Shown here: in pieces, positions 29,620-39,800 of the stretch
Layout of the letters: the number at the start of each line of letters is the position of its first letter
Position numbering within the stretch: the first letter of the stretch is position 1
Source: Tetramitus jugosus
Lineage: Eukaryota; Heterolobosea; Eutetramitea; Acrasida; Vahlkampfiidae
Length of the DNA stretch: 64,000 bases
Assembly: GCA_937625935.1 (NCBI GenBank)
Contig: OW569386.1
Span: 248,001 to 312,000 of the forward strand
Direction: 5' to 3'
The notes under the pieces: model-generated
Told to the model about the DNA's origin: nothing
The model's database searches: none
The model's input: the letters and a program-made list of their open reading frames with translations, nothing else
Program-made: the position numbers and the translations under genes

Positions 29620-29899
29620 CTTGAATAAAGGTATTAGAGCTAGTTAGTTACTTAGTAGTAATGCTGTCTTGTGTCTTTGTGTGAGTTGTTGGTTTGTACT
29701 TGCTCTGGCACGTAATGTCTCGCCTTTTATACACAGTTGTTCAAGTCATGGCCTGTGCAGTTCGTCGGTCAAGTATCCCGTTCGTCAATCATCTGTGACG
29801 TTCAATATTCCGTTCGTCAAGTCATCAATTTCGCGACAAGAACAATTCTGGAGTTCCATTAATACCGTCCGAACAGTAAACAAATTGAAACCAGAAAGC
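29620..29899. promoter_or_regulatory. Divergent promoter region with GTTCGTCAA-like direct repeats
   Basis: Between the cofilin and kelch start codons. Copies of CGTTCGTCAA end near 29788 and 29820 and a related GTTCGTCGGTCAA lies near 29760-29772. A TTTTATACA run lies near 29724. The repeats could be cis elements for either gene. Confidence 0.35.
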
Positions 29900-31155
29900 A
29901 TGAACACCTACAAATCATTGGTCATTGAGGAAGTGACCAAACAGTTCAAGAACCATGAGACTCTTACTCCGCGAAGTCCTTCTCTGAGTCTCTCAGAGAA
30001 TTCTCCATCGTTTAGCGGCTCATTCCAATGTGGAAATTCCTGGTTTTTCCTGACTTCAATGTACAAGGATTGGCCAGTGATGTTCGAGCTGGATATGGAG
30101 AACAAGGAATGGAAGGGCTCCAAATTATTGGATGAAGAAGAATCCAATTCTTTTGAAACGTATGTTTGTTTAGGATTGTGGCCATTGTTAATATTTACGG
30201 CATCATGGATCGATGGTGTGTAAGTGGACGACACTCAATTTTCTTACTTGTTTTTTCTCGGTTTGCATGGTTGTGCAACAGAGGAGCATATTCGATCGTG
30301 TCAGACGGGGCAGGACAAGTGTATTGCTATGGTGGATCAGATGTGTACTTTTACTCTCCGACGAATGATTTGAAGGTGTTTAATCCCTTGTTGAAAGAAT
30401 GGACCAGGATTACACCAAAATTACAAATTGATTCTACGGGTGGGGAATTTCCATTTCTCGAGTATTGTGATACGATGGAGCCATTGGACACAGATATTGA
30501 GTATTGTGGAGGACCTTGTTTGTTTACTTTCGGTGCTTACAATCATCATGCATTAAAGTGCGATGACAATCTTTATCGCTATGATATCCTATCTAGCACT
30601 TGGTCCACAATGAGCTCACAGATTAAACCGAGTGAGCGGAGCAGTGGAACCATGGTTCACTTGAGGAATCAGCAAAAGCTGTTGCTGTACGGTGGCAGCG
30701 ATGTTGAACACACCCAGGAATATGATGATTTGTGGACATTTGACTTGAGTAAACGGAGACAAGGTTGGCAACAGGTAACTGCAACAGGCGAATCACCATT
30801 AGATTCGAGCAAGTATTTCACTCTGGTTGTGGTAATTAGAGGTAGGGATCCCAAGATAATGGTATTGCAAGAGAGTGAAGCAACAAAGGAGATCTTGTTT
30901 TATTTACTGGATTGCTCAACTCTGCATTGGACAGTCCTTAATTCCCATATTCGAATACAACCACGGTTTGTCTCCATTTTTCAACCAAAGTACGAAGATT
31001 TAGGAACTCACTTCTACATGTACTTGGCCCCACAGAGTCAAGGAGAACATGTATACTCTGTTACAATCAAAGACAATCGGATGGGCTTTAACTTGCATCA
31101 AGCTTCATTAAGGAGACACCTATCCGATGTCATCATTGACTGCGAAACAAAATAG
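29900..31155 (+). CDS. Kelch-repeat protein, two exons
   Basis: Exons 29900-30159 and 30282-31155, with a 122-nt intron (GTATGT...CAACAG), give 377 residues in one frame. The sequence contains several kelch blades: GQVYCYGGSDVYFYSP.NDLKVFN, NLYRYDILSSTWSTM, LLLYGGSDVEHTQEYDDLWTFDLS and further divergent ones. Gly-Gly pairs and spaced Tyr/Trp are as in beta-propellers. Such proteins are usually adaptors, often in ubiquitin ligases. The C-terminus (LRRHLSDVIIDCETK) resembles the very start of a BTB domain, then stops, so a BTB may have been lost. ATG at 29900 is the first in frame after the leader. The F-box-like gene follows on the same strand. Confidence 0.7.
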
Positions 31156-31749
31156 GTTCGCTTCATTCCATCGCACTGGATCAAAAAGCAACTGCGTAAC
31201 ATGTAAAAGTATAACGATTTGATCCAAACCTTCTTCTTAGTGGAACATTTATTTCACCATGCAGAGTATGACATTACTGGTCAAATTCTCTCCAAGATAT
31301 TGATTCTGCCCAGATATCGATAGAACAGACAACGATAATGACTTATTTGCTTTGGTGGGTTCGTTACCTCAGACATATACCATTGCCACTCCTATTTGTT
31401 TGACATAGAGGCAGTAGGATAATACTTCTGTTATTTAGGATAAAAAGAAAATGGGACAGCAGCTCGGAATAGAGCGCGATCCCACAAGCCACTTTGTGAC
31501 TTTGGACTGTGAAGGTTTGTTCAACTTGGTAGTGCTTCGAACAAAAATTCTCGATTTGATTGCACAGCTTAAATCCTCGGCCAATCCAGCGCTCCTTTCC
31601 CGAACGAGTATGGGTTCGCGGAGGATTTTCTGATATTGAAGTACGGGTCAATGGGAACTTGGTCGCCTGGAACAAAAACCAGCCAGATAGATCCATGTGT
31701 CACAAACAAACTCACACCAAACAATCGATACCCAACCATATTGAATCAA
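31156..31749. other. Region between kelch and F-box-like genes
   Basis: About 590 bases. A 61-codon plus-strand frame (31451-31633, starting MGQQLGIERD) has protein-like composition but no recognised domain; it could be a short gene or decayed fragment. The F-box frame is open upstream to an alternative ATG at 31651, 33 codons before the one chosen. Confidence 0.35.
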
Positions 31750-32604
31750 ATGGACGTTCTCCCTGATGAAATAGTCGTGCACATCATGGCTTTTTGCACC
31801 TTGCCTACCATGGAAAAACTGTGGAGTACCAACAGGAAAATTTACAGCGTTTTTCACGATTCGGACACGGCCCTGCTCAAAACAGAGATTGACCAACAAC
31901 AAGAGTACCACAAGAAACTGTGGACGTGGGATTCGGCCTCTTTTCGTTCATGGTACCAACTATGTGAAACACTGTATCCAACGGCAACAATGAATCGAAT
32001 GACAAAGTACCAGTCAACCATCCATCCGAAGCTCTTTTATCTCTACCAGTGGAAGGCAACATTGGAGAGTGGACTAAGAAGGTATCAAAGTCGGTTAATA
32101 TCGTATGAGAATCAGATTACGCACGGTTCTTCGTTTAGAGAAGTTGTCATTGTAACATCAGAGCTGTTTCAAATGCATGTCTGGCTGTTGAAGTTGAATA
32201 AGTTTTATCTGAGAGAGGGAGTCATGTCAGACAGTGTTTCCAGTTGGATGTCATCACTCATGAAGGGTATCAAGGAGGGAGCTGTAAAGAAATCACTGTT
32301 CAAACGGTTCATCTCTGGTCGTTGTACACTCGTGCTTTTGTATCAAAGGAGGACTAAAGGAAATCTCCAACGAGCAAAGGACTGCCAAACAAAGATCGAA
32401 GCTTTGAGCAAGGATCTGTCGCTGCGGCAATTCTGTTCATATGAGGACTGTTCCGAACCACGAGAAGTGTTGGTGTGGTCCCTCTCGAAACCGCTGTCCT
32501 CCCAAGAAAAAGAGGACAACCAATGGGTTAGACCAAATGGTCACCATGTTAAGCCAAACATTATTGTCAGTCTATGTCGCAAAGAAATTCGCTTGTTAAC
32601 TTAA
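31750..32604 (+). CDS. F-box-like domain protein
   Basis: A 284-residue protein from the ATG at 31750. Residues 2-40 resemble an F-box: LPDEIVVHIMAFCTLPTMEKLWSTNRKIYSVFHD, with the LP.E...I and terminal aromatic positions. The remainder is helical and basic with no repeat I can recognise. F-box proteins bind SKP1 and choose substrates for SCF ubiquitin ligases, which use RBX1. An alternative start at 31651 would add 33 residues of no evident domain. The F-box match is by eye and moderately weak. Two AATAAA signals follow the stop (near 32659 and 32675). Confidence 0.55.
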   Translation: MDVLPDEIVVHIMAFCTLPTMEKLWSTNRKIYSVFHDSDTALLKTEIDQQQEYHKKLWTWDSASFRSWYQLCETLYPTATMNRMTKYQSTIHPKLFYLYQWKATLESGLRRYQSRLISYENQITHGSSFREVVIVTSELFQMHVWLLKLNKFYLREGVMSDSVSSWMSSLMKGIKEGAVKKSLFKRFISGRCTLVLLYQRRTKGNLQRAKDCQTKIEALSKDLSLRQFCSYEDCSEPREVLVWSLSKPLSSQEKEDNQWVRPNGHHVKPNIIVSLCRKEIRLLT

Positions 32605-32813
32605 CAAGCATGCTATCGACTATACTTAGCATTTGTGACATTTCTTCAGGACACTTCGAATAAAACCGCTAAGCAATAAAACAGTTCCTTTGTAATTATC
32701 ACAAGCTCAGTGTGCCTTTAGGAGGACCAAAGAACGCGAATCTCACCATTTTGTGGTCAGTTCTCGACGAAATTTTCTGAAATAGTTACTAACAGGCGGA
32801 GAAATTCATGTCA

Positions 32814-32884
32814 GCTGCTTTAGTATAGTGGTAGTACACGGGATTGTGGCTCCCGCAACACCGGTTCGATTCCGGTAGGCGGCA
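32814..32884 (+). tRNA. tRNA-His (anticodon GTG), copy 1
   Basis: A 71-base cloverleaf. The acceptor stem GCTGCTT pairs with AGGCGGC, the D arm reads TAGTATAGTGGTAGTACA, the anticodon loop is TTGTGGC with anticodon GTG, and the T arm contains GGTTCGATTCC. The discriminator A and lack of an encoded G-1 are as in other eukaryotic tRNA-His genes, where G-1 is added after transcription. Its sequence is identical to the copy at 36703. Confidence 0.95.
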
Positions 32885-32943
32885 TTTTTGATAATCCCAT
32901 CTTTCTTCTTCGTTTGTTTCTCACCCAAACAACTCGGGAGGTA

Positions 32944-34275
32944 ATGAAACGAAAATCCAAAGAGCAAAGAAAGCACAAATCCAAAAACAAATCCAAAAAG
33001 CAGAAGAGAGAACAACTGGTCGTTCCATCTAATGATTCCCCAAAGAGATCAGAAGATTATGAGATTTTGCCTCCAGAAGAAGCAACAGATGTTCGCAAGA
33101 ATATTCTGTCCTTTTTGAATGCAAACGACTACCAACCAAGGAGCCACTACATGAAGGAGTATTTACTATCGGAAAAATTATTTCCCCGGGTTGACTTATT
33201 CCCATCCATTCTCATAAAAGAACAAAGTCGTCGATTGACAGAACCGGTTCTGACCACTGCACATAAGAATGTGACTGTTACAATGTACCAAAAGTGTTTG
33301 AATGAGTTTCTCACTCACTTGAAGAAGGATCGAAGTGACAAGGAAAGGAGAACTCTAAATTTGACAGTGAAGCTCAGTGACACGGAAACCTTGCCCACAA
33401 GGATTCCTTTGACTGATGACTGGAGGATTTCATTCACTGATGATATTAAAACGGAATCTTTGGCACTTGAGTGGCTCGTGGCAAACATTAGTAAATTGGA
33501 TAATGGGTCGAACAATGTGAAGATTGTCGTTCCCATGGTGATTGATGTCTGTGTTGATGTGACCAATGGGAGTGCAAAAGCAGTGTACCTAGTCGATAAG
33601 GGCGATCTATTGCGTGCTCACACAGACTACTTCTTCAAACATGTTCACTTTGATATCCGTTTTCAACTGGCAGGTACATTGGAGTATGAAGAGAGCGACA
33701 ATGTATCTTTTGTCAGATCTGTACTTCAAAGAGCTGTTCGTTTCACTGTTGCACCTGAAACTGCAGCAATTATGAAGGTTTTTGTCGATCATCACCTGGT
33801 AGGCATACCATGGAATCAATTGTCTCAATTTTCAATTGAGATGCCGTTGCTTGATGCGAAAAAAGACGTAAAACTCGTAGCGCGATCCTTTCACAAGTTG
33901 GACACACTGAGCGAGATTCAATTGACAAGATCTGGTATCATACGAGTGCTGTGTGCAGAGTTTGGATCACAAACTAAAGGTCTAAGCTCAGTGCTCAATA
34001 GCTTTAAGAAGCACCGAGTCGAGTTTTACCACAAGAGTGACCAAATAACTTCTAAGATAGTTGAGCGAATTATGCAATGTGCCTCTGTTATTCGACTCGA
34101 GTTTGGAATATCAATGAACATTGATGAAAATGATGCTTATGAGATTGTGTATGAAGAGATCAATGCACTAGAATCATCAATGGAAGATCACGGATTTTCG
34201 GTAGAGTCTAAGATGGAAGAGTCAGCCTCTCTCTACTTTTTATTCCAGTACATTATTGTTCGTGAGGACAGTTAG
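32944..34275 (+). CDS. Protein with basic N-terminus, unknown
   Basis: A 443-residue protein from the ATG at 32944; the frame opens further upstream only from a TTG. The first 35 residues are almost all Lys, Arg, Gln and Ser (a strong nuclear or nucleolar signal). The rest is a globular alpha/beta sequence without transmembrane segments: runs such as VKIVVPMVIDVCVDV, AKAVYLVDKGDLLRAHTDYFF and AEFGSQTKGLSSVLNSFKKHRV. It resembles a ribosome-biogenesis type protein (Nrap or U3-related) in style only; I recognise no family. It lies 59 bases downstream of tRNA-His copy 1 on the same strand. Confidence 0.65.
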   Translation: MKRKSKEQRKHKSKNKSKKQKREQLVVPSNDSPKRSEDYEILPPEEATDVRKNILSFLNANDYQPRSHYMKEYLLSEKLFPRVDLFPSILIKEQSRRLTEPVLTTAHKNVTVTMYQKCLNEFLTHLKKDRSDKERRTLNLTVKLSDTETLPTRIPLTDDWRISFTDDIKTESLALEWLVANISKLDNGSNNVKIVVPMVIDVCVDVTNGSAKAVYLVDKGDLLRAHTDYFFKHVHFDIRFQLAGTLEYEESDNVSFVRSVLQRAVRFTVAPETAAIMKVFVDHHLVGIPWNQLSQFSIEMPLLDAKKDVKLVARSFHKLDTLSEIQLTRSGIIRVLCAEFGSQTKGLSSVLNSFKKHRVEFYHKSDQITSKIVERIMQCASVIRLEFGISMNIDENDAYEIVYEEINALESSMEDHGFSVESKMEESASLYFLFQYIIVREDS

Positions 34276-34375
34276 AAATATTTAAACTGCCAAATAAATT
34301 ATTCAGGCCATGGTACAGGACACTTCACAGTGCTTCCCGCTCTGTTATCATATTGTGCATTGAACATTCCACCTA

Positions 34376-35638
34376 CTACGTCACTTCTTTGCTTCCAAAT
34401 TTGGTGACCATCTTCTGTAAGACGTCTGTAATGTACCGACTCAAGTAATGGGAGGATGAATAGTTCTTGCAGTCGTCCAATCTGTGATGCAGGAGAAACG
34501 CCCTAGCTAATTTCTTGTGAACCTCCTCAGGATTGACTATAGGGCCACAAAATGGAAGATCATCTAGCCACTGAGGATCCGTCAAGCAACGATTCACCGG
34601 CGTCAAACTACAATTCAGATACTTGTTACAATAGACGGACAAACCATCATTGAGTAACCAAGAAGGAAATTTTGGTTTCACAGGAGGGTTCGGTTGTATC
34701 ATTGCACAAAGAGCTTCAGTTAGTTTGTGCCCCGTACCTGATCCCTTATAAATGTGCAAGATGTGGTTGTTCATGAGGTCCTCATCCAACAATGAAGAAA
34801 ATTCTTGAGCAACAGCAATGAGAGGCATCAAGTCCCTTATAAACAACACGTCAGCATCGATCCAAACACCTCCCAATCGGTTGAGTAACATGACACGAAC
34901 TGCATCGCTCTCAAACTCTGCAGTCGTCCTGCTCATGAGATTATCATACAATGTATTGTTCTCCATGCATGTTCCTCTCATTAACTCACTCTTGTCGAGC
35001 ACTTGAAATTCAACATTTTTCGGAAACCGACTCCGTAACATTCCCATCTCCGCCAACGGACTTAAAGTTGACTCCTCACTACTGCCGTCATTCAAGTTTT
35101 TCGACTCTTCTTGCAAGGAAGGTTCAATTGAACTTGGCGACCACACAATCATTTTGGATAGAGATAATTGTTGAGTCACAAGATAGGACTTGATCAACAA
35201 TGGAAGCATCCAATGAACATTTCCCTTCCAATACACGTGAAAGAGTAATGGATTCGATGCACTATAAGGATAGTTCACTCGTTGACAGTGTTGGTTCTTG
35301 TTTTCAAAGTCACAGTCGATGATTGTGCATCGAGTCAATTGTTCTTCTTGTCCTTGTTGTTGTGGGAATACCTTGTCAAAAGTAAGTGTTGTTGGTGTTG
35401 TGGTGGGGGTCACTTCGCCTTGAACATCATGAGAGATGGATTCATCAGAGGGAACCAACTCGACCTCTGTAGAAGTTGGAACAGTACGATTGTCGATATA
35501 TGAACGACTCTGTTTTTCAATCCAACCTCGGTCGGTCGCCCGCGAGAGGTTGTGCAGCCACGAGAGATAGAGGGTTCCCAGGTAACACAGTGAGACAAAT
35601 AAACCAATAACCAATAGTTTCAACGTTGCACGACGCAT
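34376..35638 (-). CDS. Type II membrane glycosyltransferase with DXD motif (Gb3-synthase-like fold)
   Basis: A 420-residue protein with a membrane anchor at about residues 8-30 (LVIGLFVSLCYLGTLYLSWLH), a Ser/Thr-rich stem and a lumenal domain. The domain has FHVYWKGN near 135, EFESDAVRVMLLNRLGGVWIDADVLF near 245-267 and a terminal Cys-rich part. The SDAVRxxxLxxxGGxWxDxD stretch is the hallmark of glycosyltransferases with the sugar-binding DXD region (OCH1/alpha-1,4-galactosyltransferase group). It probably works in the Golgi on glycans. Donor and acceptor are unknown. No intron is needed. Confidence 0.82.
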   Translation of the reverse strand: MRRATLKLLVIGLFVSLCYLGTLYLSWLHNLSRATDRGWIEKQSRSYIDNRTVPTSTEVELVPSDESISHDVQGEVTPTTTPTTLTFDKVFPQQQGQEEQLTRCTIIDCDFENKNQHCQRVNYPYSASNPLLFHVYWKGNVHWMLPLLIKSYLVTQQLSLSKMIVWSPSSIEPSLQEESKNLNDGSSEESTLSPLAEMGMLRSRFPKNVEFQVLDKSELMRGTCMENNTLYDNLMSRTTAEFESDAVRVMLLNRLGGVWIDADVLFIRDLMPLIAVAQEFSSLLDEDLMNNHILHIYKGSGTGHKLTEALCAMIQPNPPVKPKFPSWLLNDGLSVYCNKYLNCSLTPVNRCLTDPQWLDDLPFCGPIVNPEEVHKKLARAFLLHHRLDDCKNYSSSHYLSRYITDVLQKMVTKFGSKEVT

Positions 35639-35887
35639 TAGAGCTCTTTCTTTTTATAATTGGTGAACTTTCACACACAAATACACAATTTCATGTTTCA
35701 TAAAAAGGACGTCTCTTTTCTTGGAACGAGTTGAAGGAGCTCCTTTTCAACCTGGTTGACTAGAGAGGGACTGCGCACAACAAACACCAAAAAAAAAGAC
35801 ATTCTCATTTGATTCAATCAATCTAGCATCAACAAATTTATTACAATGAGATATCATTGTTGTTTCTTCTCAGAGACTACTCATCGT

Positions 35888-36481
35888 TCATTGCTTCAAG
35901 TTTTGTTCAGCAAATTGCCAGTTGACAACCTTCCACCAGCTCTCCAAGTAGTCTGGTCTTCTGTTTTGATAGTCCAAGTAGTAAGCGTGCTCCCAGACAT
36001 CACAAGTCAACAATGGAACTTGATTTGGTTCAGTCAATGGACAACCAGCGTCATGAGTGGCAACAACAGACAAATTGTTGTTGTCATCTCTGACTAACCA
36101 TGCCCAACCACTTCCAAAATGGTTAGCAGCAACATCATTGAACTGTTGCTTAAACTTGTCAAATGAACCAAAGGAGTGATCAATGGCCTCTCCAATTTTT
36201 CCGCTTGGAACTCCGCCAGCATTTGGCGCCATGCTCTTCCAGTAAAAGGTGTGATTCCAGATTTGAGCAGCCAAGTTGAATACCTTGCCAGACTTTTCTT
36301 GCTTGATCAATTCTTCAATGGTCTTGGAAGCAACTTCCTTGTCTTGCTTGGCAATGTCATTGAGCTTGTTCAAATAACCCTTGTGATGCTTCTCGTAGTG
36401 GAATTCGAGGGTGTTGGCAGAGACATTAGGCTCAAGAGCGTTCTTTGGGTATGGTAAGTCTTCAATGGTAAAAGTGGCCAT
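35888..36481 (-). CDS. Iron-type superoxide dismutase
   Basis: A 197-residue protein from the ATG at 36481; upstream codons in frame begin with TTG and are ignored. It has all four metal ligands of the Fe/Mn family: His in EFHYEKHH, His in AAQIWNHTFYW, and Asp and His in DVWEHAYYLDY. The AAQIWNHTFYW stretch and the size fit the Fe-type. It converts superoxide to peroxide and oxygen. There is no organelle signal, so it is likely cytosolic. Fe-SODs of this type occur in many protists and bacteria. It precedes tRNA-His copy 2 by 221 bases. Confidence 0.93.
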   Translation of the reverse strand: MATFTIEDLPYPKNALEPNVSANTLEFHYEKHHKGYLNKLNDIAKQDKEVASKTIEELIKQEKSGKVFNLAAQIWNHTFYWKSMAPNAGGVPSGKIGEAIDHSFGSFDKFKQQFNDVAANHFGSGWAWLVRDDNNNLSVVATHDAGCPLTEPNQVPLLTCDVWEHAYYLDYQNRRPDYLESWWKVVNWQFAEQNLKQ

Positions 36482-36702
36482 GTTTGATTCGTTGTTGTAC
36501 AAAGGGTATGTGTGTGGTGTTGTTGTTTGCTTTTTTTTCTGAATGGCGAGGGGATCCAAAGAATTTTTCTTGTGTGGGTGATCGCGCTCGATCGTAGCAA
36601 TGCGATCAAAATGTTAAAAATAGTGAGATCATCTGTCTTCGTTTGCTCCGCAAATCTCCGCAATTAGACGTTCATACTGTAAATATCGGACAACAAATAT
36701 CC

Positions 36703-36773
36703 GCTGCTTTAGTATAGTGGTAGTACACGGGATTGTGGCTCCCGCAACACCGGTTCGATTCCGGTAGGCGGCA
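36703..36773 (+). tRNA. tRNA-His (anticodon GTG), copy 2
   Basis: Seventy-one bases identical to copy 1 at 32814, in the same orientation and 3.9 kb away. Flanking sequences differ on both sides, so the duplication is either old or was confined to the gene. Same GTG anticodon, discriminator A and no encoded G-1. Confidence 0.95.
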
Positions 36774-36845
36774 AAGGTTTAGCATTTTTGAACATTGTGG
36801 CCAAAAAATTTCGTCTGTGTTCGGAAGCAATTCGATGGAATATAT

Positions 36846-39800
36846 TTATTTTGATTCAATCCTTAGAATGCCATTTGACCAGTTGTAAAGATTGCCAGCT
36901 AAGAACTCCTCACATTGCTCAATCTTACGTCTCACTAGTGAATCTCTCTCCTCTTCCGGTATCATGGATAAAATTCTTCTAGCTTCTGCAAACTGAGAGT
37001 CAATATAGAGATCAAAAGCGTGTTCGTAAGTGTTTAACAAGTTGGCCTCGTCCAATGACAGCTCGTCAGTTTGTTTCATTAACTCATAGATCAACACAGA
37101 TTGCTCCTTTCCCTTGACCTGCGCATTCTCCACTCTCCTTGTTATGAAGGAGTGAGGGATTTTCCTTACAGTATGCTCAGATATCAGAATCACTGTTCCA
37201 TAGGACTTGTTCAAGGTTTCGAGCCTACTGGCCAAGTTGACATGATCACCGAGAAGAGTGTAATTGAATCTACTCTTGGACCCAAAGTTTCCAATGAGAA
37301 CGTTTCCAGAGTTAACACCAATACGACACTCCATTGCCGGCAACCCTCTCTCGACAAATGACTTGGAAAGATTGTCCATGGTTTCTTTGCAAGCGAGTGC
37401 ACTCCTACATGCCCTTTCTTCATGTCCAGCAGAGTGCCAATAGGCCATGATACAATCACCAATGTATTTATCAATGATTCCTTGATATTCTTGTGATTGT
37501 ATAACAGATGATAAACTTTCAAATATCTCTCCAATCATGTCAACCAAAACCTTTGCATCCATTTCCTCACTAAACTTTGTAAAGTCCTTCAAATCAAGGA
37601 ACATGATGGAACAACTCTTTGGTTTTAATCCGAGAGAGGCTTCTTTTCCCTCATGAACTAATCGATACACAACGTATGATGGAACATACTTCTGGAAAGA
37701 TTTCAGTGTGTACAGCATGGACCGGAAACTGCTCAACAATTCAGCCGGTTCATACCAGACATAGCGACCTTTCAGTGTCTTTGTTATAACCGGAGCATCC
37801 AAGTCCATTCTTCTTACTTGTTTGAAGCAATCCTTGATACGATTGATACTTCGAGTGACAGGTATGCTCAGACACAGAGCAATCAACACGCTACCCAATA
37901 GTACACCTAGAGCAATGCCGACATTGACTTTTGTGATTTGGTTGATACGATCCGTCCATTCATTCTCAGGCCATACTACATAGACAAACCATTTGCGATT
38001 GGGGAAGGAGATGCTGACCTTGGATACCAACAACTCACCGCGACGATGGCTCTTGTATCGAAGAGTGGTCAAATTTTCAATCGCTTTCCATCCGCCATAG
38101 TGATTCATAATTGCATGCTCAAACTCGATCAACTCGGTGTGATTCGTTCGAGAAATAGGCATGTAATCACCACCACGATCCAATGTGTGATGTGGCATTG
38201 AATAGTTTAGAGTACAACCGACAAAAGAACCCTCAGCAGTTGTCACCAGAATGTAACCTGATGAGTTTAATTGGCTTTTCAATATAGTTTCTAACTTTAG
38301 GATGTTGTACACAGATGTTAGTACAGCATACTGTTGACCATTGCTATCAAACAATTTCTTGGAGAAGCAAAAGACGTTGGAGGGACCAACAGATATGGTG
38401 AATACATTGGACAGAATGTAATCATTAGGATCTCCCTTGTACTCCATTGCTTGTTGCCAAAAGTTGTCTTCATTTACCTTGGCATTCCAGTTTGGAATCT
38501 TTCCTGTCAGATAAGGAACAGTGGCCGTATTGTTTTTATACACGAACACATCAGCAGTATAATTGTTCTTACTGGCAGAGGTGTAAAGAACGTAACCAAA
38601 GGGACGAAAATCTGCATAAATAATGGATGAACCATCATCGAAAATGATCAAATTCTGTAGGGCGTCCTGATCCACTTCTAGAGCTGACCGAAACAGGTCA
38701 ATCACAGAGTCCTCCACCTCTTGAACATCAAATATATCCTTCAAATAATTCCATCGCCGACCAAACATTTGTATACTTAGTTCCATGCTCCTCGTTGATA
38801 TGTGAAACATTTCTTGAATATTATGATCAGAATTGAGAGCTAACGTTTCTCTGTGACTCGCACCCATGTCCAACACAATGGCATGCGAAGTGGCTAGACT
38901 CGATGCCAAAACAGACGCCACCGCCACCACCAATGACAATATGATAATGACAGTAATGGCCACATTGATGGAAAATATGCGATGCAAGCAGTGGAGAACA
39001 GTGGAACGACAGGAACGAAACCGAGAGCTAACATAGGTGGCAGTCAGAGAAGTATCACTCAACGTCTCTGCCAAGAAATTATCGATACTGGATGGAAGTG
39101 CAGGAATGATATGATTCTTGTGATAGATGGGTGCAGCACCATCATGTGCAGCTGAAGAAGCACTATACATGTTTGTTTCTTCATTCTTTGGCACCGTGTT
39201 CATATAGATACTGTTACTATCTAACGAGTGTTGTTGTTGTTGTTGTTGATGATGATGATGGTTGGGTATTGAATAAGGGTCGCTTGTTCGATTGGGAGCT
39301 GTTGCTTCTGTTTGCACATCATGATGACTAGTATTGTTGTTGTTATTGTTATTCACAGCTGCAGAGGAAGCAATTGTGTAATAGTGAGGCGATAATATTG
39401 AAGTGTCATTCAATTCGATATCGATATCGTTATCAATGATGTTTCTTTGATTAATATAGTAATCACCAGGGCCAGCACCAATGTTGAGACTAGAGGATTG
39501 GAGTGGACTGTGAGGACTAGAGTTGTTACTAGTATTGTTATTATTATTATTATTGTTGTTATGCATGAGATCAACATCAGGTAGAGCATTGTTCGGAGAG
39601 GACCTTGTCAGTTGAGTCCAAATGTCATTACCACCACAACTTGATGTTCCCTGATTGGATTGAATATCAATGGAATGAGACGATGTAAGGTTATGACTGT
39701 CATTCACCTTGTAATTGTTATTAATATTGTTGCTGTTGTTATTGCTGTTGTTCTTGTTGTTATTGTTGGTGATCGTAGTGGGCATTATTGGTGTTGGTGT

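Noticed and set aside
36482-36559. N-terminal extension of superoxide dismutase from an upstream TTG
   Set aside because: No ATG in the extension, and the ATG at 36481 gives the normal family start.
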